A stretch of 64,000 nucleotides of DNA from Pisaster brevispinus (taxonomy: Eukaryota > Echinodermata > Asteroidea > Forcipulatida > Asteriidae), in the NCBI GenBank assembly GCA_023634235.1, contig JAMKCF010000015.1, positions 5,495,698-5,559,697 of the forward strand, read 5' to 3'. The translations under genes were made by a program, and so were the position numbers. The notes under the pieces were generated by a model. The model had not been told where the DNA came from, did not search any database, and worked only from the letters and a program-made list of their open reading frames with translations. Positions 56,434-64,000 of the stretch are shown here, one piece after another (the stretch's first letter is position 1; the number at the start of each line of letters is the position of its first letter).

Positions 56434-56620
56434 TAGTGTTGCAGTCACTCTGTGGACATTCCTTTGTTCTGTACATTTACGGAAAATCCTATATTCCTTA
56501 ACGCTGTAAAAAAAAAAAAAAAAAAAACACTGTGTGGACGTGTGTAAGTCTATAATAGTGTTTTAAGTCCATACATGTGGATCTCTTTTGTTCTCAGGTC
56601 CACACTTCGTATGTAACGAT
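56434..56620 (+). repeat. Interspersed repeat R3 copy 2
   Basis: Same order of blocks as 38972-39156, with a longer internal poly-A run (about 56507-56526). Confidence 0.8.
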
Positions 56621-56860
56621 AAAACAATCTCTTCCTGTAGAAAATGGAAACACTTGTTCACGCTTACATTTCCTTTTTGATAATAATTATGTTCTTTACG
56701 GTATTCAGGCGCCTTTGTTATAGTGGGTTTTTTTCCCCACAGGAACGTGCACCTGGTATACAAGTACTGTCTTATTAGGCCCTGAGCGTAGTTACTAAGA
56801 GACAAAACAATGGACGTAAAGGATTGACAACCAAAAAATACACTTGAAGATAATGAATTA

Positions 56861-57203
56861 GCGTGTCGTGGCCGAGCGGTTAGAGCATCGGACTCAAGTT
56901 CTGGTGGCTGAGTCAACGGGGTGTGGGTTCGAATCCCGGTTATGACACTTGGTGTCCTTGAGCAAGACACTTAACTATAATTGCTTCTCATCACCCAGGG
57001 GTAAATGGGTACCTGTGAGGCCAGAGATGGTTCTTGTGATTGATTTAGCTTAGTGCGCTACATATTCGGCAGCACAGGCTGTATAGTCCCAAGGGAGCTG
57101 AGATGGTTTAAGGAATGAAATAAATGGCTCAGTGACCAGGGGTAAAAATGTTGAAGCGCCATGAGCGTCACTGAGTGACGGATTTGAGCGATATATAAGA
57201 AGC

Positions 57204-57240
<37 letters not shown>
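56861..57240 (+). repeat. SINE type A, full length, reference copy
   Basis: The tRNA-Ser/Leu-like head has a 7-bp acceptor stem (GTGTCGT/ATGACAC), A box TGGCCGAGCGG and B box GGTTCGAATCC. The body includes AAGCAAGACACTT-like and CACCCAGGGGTAAATGGGTA blocks and ends GAGCGTCACTGAGTGACGGA plus (ATT)n. It preserves the uninterrupted GATGGTTTAAGGAATG target site. Confidence 0.92.
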
Positions 57241-57241
<1 letters not shown>

Positions 57242-57799
57242 GCAACTGACTTCTTTGGGTGGTTTGAGGATCATTCCATCACGCAACCACAGTTCAACCA
57301 TCATAGCAACAAGACAGAACCAAGCAACCAATCTCAAAGGGTTAAACTGTTCAGTGTCGGCAAGGTGTCAAACCAATCCCAGGAAACAAAACACATACAA
57401 AATACAGCCCCCCAAAACCAGACAAACAAACTTAACTGTCTGGTGACTGGCCTGGGAATCCCCTACTTGTACTGCACCGTCTCGGGAAACTTATAATAAC
57501 TTCCTTTGGCTCTTGGGGTTCAACTACAAAGTTGTTTTCATACTGTGCCAAAGGGCTCACTAAACATCCCATAAATAAATGCAAATAATAAGTGCAATAA
57601 TTCTTTCTTGTATTAATGTATCATATCGATTAAGTGTCTGTTTGTGAAATTTGAACAAAATGGACCTATAAAACAGAAGTTAAAGGAGTATACCGGTTTA
57701 CCGGTTACTTAATTTAGTGATGTAGAATAATAATTCTCAGATGCTTTTTGTACCAAAAACAAAATCATAAAAATGTCGCAGGATTAACCGGAATCGTTC

Positions 57800-57823
57800 G
57801 GGGGGGGGGGGGGCGGGGGGGGG
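57800..57823. repeat. Poly-G tract
   Basis: Thirteen G, one C, nine G on the plus strand, a probable G-quadruplex former. Confidence 0.85.
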
Positions 57824-58094
57824 AACGAGGTTCGGGGTCAAATGTCAGAGTAAACACTTTACCAGTTGTTGCAAGTGTCAAGTTTACGTGACATTGCCCC
57901 AGCTGTGTTGTACGTAGTCTGGTGCTCTGTTTATGTATATTATGTTACAACTATGGCGAGGCATGTGTAAACAACCGACATATACACGCGTCAGTTCACT
58001 CTACACAAAAACTGTGTTTCCTTCGTCGACGAAAGTTAGCCCACCCTGTTAGGCTGTTATAGCTCTCTGTTAACATTGATCTTAATATATTATA

Positions 58095-58205
58095 GGCCTT
58101 TTCGACGGTTGGGCTCCGTCCACATGGTCGGAAACCCCGTAAGGAAAGCGCACACTGTCGAAGCAACTGACGGAACCCAAGGCCAAGCCCCAAAGGGCCA
58201 TTCGT
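58095..58205. repeat. M12-related inverted-repeat element
   Basis: CCTTTTCGACGGTTGGG and GTAAGGAAAGCGCACAC match the element at 40303-40450. Inner arms GGTTGGGCTCCGTC/GACGGAACCC pair. Confidence 0.5.
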
Positions 58206-59933
58206 GTTAGAAGAGAGCCAGAACAGCCCAACGAGGTGGACTAGAGTAAGGTTCGATGCCATGGAGAACGTTTCTTCGATACCCAAAGTTCGTTCCCAAA
58301 ACATCACAAAAGAAACTAACCCTAAAATTAAGGCGATAAATAAAACGTACTGCTGCTGGTGCAAAGCCAAAGTTAGTTGCGATAAACGTAGCCCCTCCCC
58401 CTCCCCCAATCCTCCCGACGGTCGTAGCGACGACCCACTGGTATACTTTTGGCTCAGTTTCTTTTCTTTTTTTCATAATTTGTTTTTAACACTTAAGGCC
58501 TAAATATACACAACTGCACCGTGATTATCACAAAAGTGGTCTTCATAATAATGTGGTGGCAATAATCTTATTCAAACATCAAACAAAAAGAAAGCAGAAA
58601 AAGAAAGTGAAAGTAAATACAAAGATGTTCAAGCATTGAAAGGTTGCGGTTAGGTCACAGCAGAATGGAAGAGCTAGGTGTTCAGACTAAAACAGTTCAT
58701 GACAAAACTTACTCGGTGGTCTGGCTCCCTGTACAGTAATCAACTTTTTATACATCTGGAAGTACAACTAACTCCGAAGATCAGGTGATTTTTTTCCGAA
58801 CCAAAAATCTAGTTCGGATAAATCACGTTACCTCTATTTTTGGACAAAAAGCTTGAAAATAGCTAAATTTGATGGTTTCTTTTATGGAATACCCTACTCC
58901 GGAACTCCCTTCAGAGTCATTTTGGGGGTCTGTTGTGTAGCCAAAATAGCCAAACGAAGCCGGTGTGTCAATTTAAGGTATAAAAAGAACGTGCAGTTTT
59001 TTTTGCCTGATCGAAAAAGCACATCGGTGTTCCGAACATCAACTCCAGCCAATTAGTCTACGTGAGCAGTGATACTCAACTCTTCTTCATCAACTAAAAT
59101 GTAATTGAAACTGAATGGAACCTTGATAGTCAATTGAATCTCAGCATCAAGTTTTTCCCACAATCACGATGTTGCAAGCCCATATCGACAGGTGATTTTC
59201 CGGAATGTTCGTGTGTCTTATAGCTGTGATGTTTGCGAACATTATTTTCAATAGCATGTCACGAACACCCGTTCTTTTGTGACGTGACAAAAACTGAATG
59301 ATTGCCTAGGGGTCATGATTTGAGCGCAGCCTTTAAAAAAAAGGCTACTGAGTTAGTCCTTTTCGTTTTGTGTTTCGCCTGTACGTGTGAATACACCTCG
59401 TGCCGCCATTTTGTTTTTCAAAGCAGACGCAAACAAATCGTGATGTCACAGATATAAAAAGTCTGGTCCCTTGTATAACTAGGAATCAATACCCATATTA
59501 ATGCTATTCCCACAGTAAGCACGGCCTTGGGATGGACTGCTTGATAGAGGTCGATCATACTGAACCTAAAAAAGGGGCATGTTGTTACCGAAACCAACAA
59601 TCAAGGTTTATAAATTACAAAAGTACAATTTAACGGGGGATCAGTTACCAACAATGCACTTTACTTCTGCTGTGACTATTGTAAAGCAACAATACCCCTC
59701 AAAAAGGGTCTGGTGAGTTCTTTGTGTATAGAATACAGGGACAATGTTATCAGCAATCGTACCATCCATAACCCATCAGCATGTTGGCAACTTCAGCTTG
59801 TTGACCTCAACTTCACACTTTACTGATCGCAGCAGGAACCAGACGCAAGAATCTGAGTGTTTTGGTTATTATTTCCCGGGGAGTACGTGAAGGTAACGTT
59901 GAAGTGAGAATTTTGAAGAATTTATGGTTATAT

Positions 59934-60009
59934 CCCTATGTTTCGACACCCCTATGTTTCGACACCCCTATGTTTCGACACCCCTATGTTCCGAAACCCC
60001 TAATTTCCG
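59934..60009. repeat. 16-bp minisatellite
   Basis: About 4.5 units of CCCTATGTTTCGACAC, the last ones diverging to CCCTATGTTCCGAAAC. Confidence 0.9.
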
Positions 60010-60030
60010 GCAACCTTATAGTGTGTTTTC

Positions 60031-60114
60031 CTAAGCCCTAACCCTAACCTTAGCCCTAGCCCTAACCCTAACCCTTTGCGTAACCCTTGCCCTAACCCTT
60101 ACCCTAACCCTAGC
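60031..60114. repeat. Interstitial telomere-like CCCTAA tract
   Basis: About 84 bp of CCCTAA with variants CCTTAG, CCCTAG and CCCTTG. Unique sequence on both sides shows it is internal, not a chromosome end. Confidence 0.9.
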
Positions 60115-61777
60115 GAAAAGAATCACAGGGATCGGTACTGATAGGATTGTCGGAACACAGGTATGTCAGAATATAGAGCAGTCACTAAGCATATTGGTTA
60201 GGGCTGAGTTACGCAAGTGTTTTAATGACATCCTCCAACTAGTGACAGCTTCATTTTTATTTTTATTTAGGCCTTCGAGAGCTCAGGAAATTTCAAGTTT
60301 GATGACCTATCAAACGTACATGTAAACTCATGAAAGAAATTATCAAGAATTTGAACAATTATGAAAGGAAAGGGTGGAAACTTGAGTGTGAAACGCAGGG
60401 AAACTGCAGGTATACCTTGTAACCTTTGTTTACACACAGAATGACGCCGTACATTTCAGTGCCTTTTGTGGCAGGCAAGATATTGCACCTTTGGTCATAA
60501 TGGGAAACTTTACGTTTTGTGTCATCATTTTCTCATAGTTTTAAGAGTTATAAATTTACGGCTAAACAAGTTTTCATATGTCTGGAAAAATCCTTTTGTA
60601 GAAATATGTATATAGGCCTATATGTAGATATCAAGATGAGACGTGCCCCTTTTCTTCACTAAGAAAAGTTGATAAAAATCAGACAGTGCCATCGCCATAA
60701 GATTTATTGTATTTTTCCATTTGGCTGTGTACATATTGTCCTGCCGGAAGTCCAGGCTGTCTTTTTCGGGAAAAATGTGGTGTCACTGACTCACTGGTTT
60801 CGTTGGTCTATACTGTACGATTGCGCTGCCATTTTTTAATAAATTGTTTTTTCCAGATTTTTTTTTTAATGGCAGGTAAACAGTTTGTATCAGTTAATGC
60901 TACGTGCAGCAGGTTTATGTAAAGTGTGTTCCTCATCATTTCTACCTCCATGCTGAGAATGCCTGGACAAAATCGGGGTGAGGGGGTGGGATTCCTTATT
61001 CACTAATCCTCGAAAACGAATATAAGTACATTTGTTGTTCATTCCGCCATCTTGTATCGAGGCCATAAATTTGTCAAGCTCATATATTTTGCCGGTCAAT
61101 TTTGAGTAATTTCCCATTGTTTGTAGACGACCGTAAGGTCATGGTAAGGTGTACACAGCGTTTGACCATACAGCTACAGCTCTATGAGTGTGACTGACTC
61201 GGACCCATTAATTTCGGATAGATTTCCGTATAGCACTTTGGTAAAACAACTGATTATTTATGACAGCTGTAAGAAATTGGGTCATGTTACGGTACATTAG
61301 ACGTGCATTAGCACACACTTCCGCTGTGACTGTCTGCAAACAATGTACAAATTCATATTACTATTAAAACGCCAGTTTCCTTTCTCTTAGCACCGTGCAA
61401 TTGATCGTAAAATCTCCATACTCGACGACCACCAAAAAAAATTCCGTTCGGTGGATATCGTTTTTAGTTAACCGAGAGAAATTTAAAAAGAGGGTCGCCA
61501 TTTTGGATTTTTTTTAGCGTGTAAACGCCTGGCCGTGAACGTTTTTACGTGTGTGTTTTTATTCGCGTTCGGTGCATGCAGACTTGGCGGGTTCGTTAGC
61601 CTTTCTTTCGGCCGCAAGGCGGTCGCGTGGACTTGGGGGTCGAGTTCACCGCATACGGTGAGTCACCGGTTGGATTTAATATGAAAGTAGGGCTTCTTGC
61701 ATTTCAAATGTATTAGGCAGCTGTTAGGGGTCGGAGAACTGGAGTCTGTCAGATTCCAAAGCCCTGACATGCCTCTT

Positions 61778-62243
61778 CCACACATGGGTCTAAAATAGCA
61801 AGCACTTGAAGTTGCTAAGCGCGGGGAAAAACATTACTTTGAAGAACTGGGTTACCAGCCAAACTACAACGTATTGTGAACTGCTAATGGCTGGTTTCAT
61901 TGCTTTCATCTACAAGAGCTTCTTCTATTTTTTATGGCCACAGATCATTTTCTTACGCCGCACCATTTCTTTGGAATGGTCTTCCTGTGCATATTCGCCA
62001 GGCTAGTTCTTTACACTGTTTTAAGTCTCTGTTAAAAACACATTTGTTTGAAGCTGCTTATTTGTAATCTGCTTATTTGTAATTGTTTCTTTCACTCTTT
62101 GTATATTTTATTGTTCTCTTTATGCGCTTAGAGGCTTATGCATTAGGCGCTTTACAAATGTCTTTATTATTATTATTATTTACAGTCAGTAAAGTAATGT
62201 GTTAAGCAATATTTTCGGCAGCTTTATAAAAGTTTGCCCAAGT
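61778..62243. repeat. MITE family M1 copy split by a LINE fragment
   Basis: M1 sequence (TGGGTCTAAAATAGCAAGCA, then GGGTTACCAGCCAAACTAC) stops near 61895 and resumes near 62184 with AAGCAATATTTTCGGCAGC and TTTATAAAAGTTTGCCCA. Confidence 0.65.
61896..62183 (+). mobile_element. CR1/L2-like LINE 3' end with TTATTA tail
   Basis: A frame at 61939-62067 reads HRSFSYAAPFLWNGLPVHIR, then SSLHCFKSLLKTHLFEAAYL and a stop. This is the C-terminal motif of CR1/L2-type LINE reverse transcriptases. The 3' UTR GCGCTTAGAGGCTTATGCA and GGCGCTTTACAAAT ends in (TTA)n. Only the last ~290 bp are present. Confidence 0.82.
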
Positions 62244-62249
62244 GTAGTG

Positions 62250-63430
62250 ATTGTCAATTTAAGTAAAGCATACAATTTATTAAGCGAATGAAAAATGTAG
62301 CTGAACAGAGACGGGTAATTGGCAAATTATAGTTAATTGCCCATGGCTAGTTCCTTGTCAATTTTGTTGTTGCTTAAAAATCGGAAAATGCAAATGTTAC
62401 TGTCAATTGGTAAGCTTTAAAAGATTATGGTACCTTATGGCAAGGCAATCTCCATAATAGTCAGATCCCGTTTCCGATTATGATAATTAGTATTCCATAT
62501 TGCGATTACGCACAGGGGAGCGTGACAAAGATCGTCCTCGTCTTCATGGCCCAAACGCGTCGGGATCGACAATAAAAAATATATTTACAAAACATTTAAA
62601 AAACCTATATACAAACTGCCGAACTCATGTAAAATCGTTTGGTAGCATGTACTCGGGGCAATTCCATGTGTCTGAACACGCCCCTTTTCCATTGACACGG
62701 AACCCGATGTACGTGTTTTATCTCGGAAGATGCAAGCGATCCCGTGTGAACTCGTATCTGTGGCCTGTATAACACTACACTATTACATGCGGTCTCATGC
62801 CATGAGAGTCATACCTAGCGGTGTGAATCGACTGAAATACCCGTTCCATTTTACACAACATGCCTTTCAACACCGAGTGCAATCACGTGTACAATAGACT
62901 GTGCAAGTCTCGCGCGTTATCGAGAACGAGAAAAACAACTCCAACGAAGACTATATTTCACTATTATGAAATCTAATCTTTTAAATTTATAGTGATACAA
63001 AATTCTTGAAAATAAAAAATACTTATAGCAATTTTGTGTTATAAATACAATTTCAATGTGTATATAATACAAATATTTTGTTAAAATTAACATTGAAACA
63101 AAATGGAAACTTGGGACGAGGACGTTTATTTTTTTTTTGGAAAACCCAATTTGACAATCGCGCCCGAATTGTGTGCAACCATAGGCTTAATGAGGACCCA
63201 CGAACGACAGATGGGCAAAATGCTTAGTTTACAAGTAGGTCGAACCGGAGGAGACGGAGGTCAAGGTCTTATTCTCGGGTTTTCTCGTCGACTTGTTAAA
63301 TTTGTTTTACTGTCATATATTTCATGGTTAAATTTACTTCAACAATGCCAACAATGATATAAATTTTGCTAGTAGCCATAAACTGGGTTAAACTAAAGCA
63401 TTTGAAGAACAGAAACAGAAACATGCAGAA
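62250..63430. other. Unassigned sequence
   Basis: Two open frames (62500-62772 and 63103-63357) show no recognisable motif. No repeat family seen. Confidence 0.35.
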
Positions 63431-63431
63431 T

Positions 63432-63632
63432 CGTGCACAAGTTTTACAGGCAACTTGGAGGCAATCGACTGCAGTTCATGCTACAGGTTCACTTTGGTAG
63501 CACATGAGTCATTTTTCAAACAATGTCTCATGATCCTCAAGAAAAATAGTATATGAACATTGAAATGTGAGTGTCTTTTCTTCTTGGAGCCTGGAACTGG
63601 TTGCCTGTAAATTGCCTCGTGTGACGCGGCCC
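63432..63632. repeat. MITE family M2 copy 3, inverted
   Basis: The right end TTGCCTCGTGTGACGCGGCC and interior ACAGGCAACTTGGAGGCAAT match M2 in reverse orientation. The outer left terminus has decayed. Confidence 0.82.
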
Positions 63633-63639
63633 TAAAACT

Positions 63640-64000
63640 CAATGTTTATAGCCAACTCCACCATGCAAGCCCTAACATCCTACGTATATATGCTCATGTA
63701 AATGTTAAAGACAGGGTACCAGAGTTATAATGCTAACAATAGTAGTGGAAATGTTTTATCAGGCGTCTTTAAGCATTGGTATCAAAGCGCCCTGCACTGT
63801 CACTAATTTGTCTTGTGCAGTTCTCATTCCAGTACCAATCCTCAAGCGAAACAATTGCCGTCTGAAGTACAGTCAAGTACTGCAATTCACCGTTGCTAAG
63901 TTCGGTTGCATGCAGCAATCGGACGTGCTTGACAACTCGGGGGAGGGGGGAGGGGGGCACAATAAAAACCATGTACTGTTTTTGCTTAAACGTGACCACC
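63640..64000. other. Right edge, unassigned
   Basis: An open minus-strand frame (63769-63999) has no motif I recognise. A GGGGGAGGGG purine tract lies near 63940. Confidence 0.3.

Larger units (their letters stand above)
52345..64000. other. Presumed first intron of the second SMS-family gene
   Basis: No match to the expected next exon (an RRFF...LLRC...VPGSH-type sequence) was found, so either the intron exceeds 11.6 kb or the gene is broken. The interval carries MITEs, SINE type A, a LINE 3' end, R2/R3 repeats and telomere-like sequence. Confidence 0.5.

Noticed and set aside
57996..58409. 137-codon minus-strand open frame, Leu-rich
   Set aside because: It runs through an inverted-repeat element and a competing open frame overlaps it. 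No domain or splice-compatible neighbour is visible.
59418..59600. Hydrophobic minus-strand frame (IDLYQAVHPKAVLTVGIALI) resembling a GPCR TM3-TM4 region
   Set aside because: The spacing between the DRY-like motif and the Trp is shorter than in GPCRs, and nothing upstream or downstream continues it. An exon or pseudogene cannot be excluded.
60031..60114. Chromosome end (telomere)
   Set aside because: Short, degenerate and followed by 3.9 kb of ordinary sequence.
63103..63357. 84-codon plus-strand frame starting METWDEDVYFF
   Set aside because: Coding-like at first sight, but it has no family motif, no donor that I trust, and ends in low-complexity sequence.

Overview
This window is nuclear DNA from an animal. 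The genes are split into short exons with GT-AG introns of roughly 0.3-5 kb, the intergenic DNA is AT-rich and full of MITEs, tRNA-derived SINEs and broken LINEs, and every protein match is to a metazoan family. Gene content, SINE style and a large foldback transposon point to a non-vertebrate deuterostome, most likely an echinoderm. That placement is inference; no taxonomic marker is present.

Host genes, left to right. (1) The 5' end of an hnRNP H/F-type RNA-binding protein gene (minus strand, coding exons 1848-1950 and 921-1076) runs off the left edge; a perfect NRF-1-type palindrome lies about 0.9 kb upstream of its ATG. (2) A complete 13-exon CDP-diacylglycerol synthase gene (minus, 25058 to 11710, 468 aa) has all splice phases consistent. 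(3) A complete 4-exon group XII secreted phospholipase A2 gene (minus, 33349 to 29305, 212 aa) keeps its catalytic His-Asp. (4) Head-to-head with it, about 350 bp away, is a complete SAMD8/SMSr gene (plus, 33696 to 38438, 436 aa with a predicted short first exon). (5) The first exon of a second sphingomyelin-synthase-family gene without a SAM domain lies at 51851-52344; its later exons were not seen in the remaining 11.6 kb.

Four of the five genes act on membrane phospholipids or sphingolipids: CDP-DAG synthesis, phospholipid hydrolysis, and ceramide phospho-head-group transfer (two genes). From memory, their human relatives sit on 4q and 10q, so the block looks like a remnant of an ancestral linkage group rather than a functional operon.

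Between and inside the genes is a dense transposon record: at least a dozen short inverted-repeat families, two related tRNA-headed SINE types, five retroelement coding fragments, a 1.8-kb foldback element with long repeat-filled arms, a TTAA-flanked piggyBac-type MITE caught inside a SINE, a hammerhead-like motif, and an interstitial CCCTAA tract. The SAMD8 introns are unusual: exon 3 lies between two minisatellites, and the last exon begins inside a degenerate ~100-bp tandem array. The long stretches 2900-11700, 38450-51850 and 52350-64000 hold no host gene I can support.
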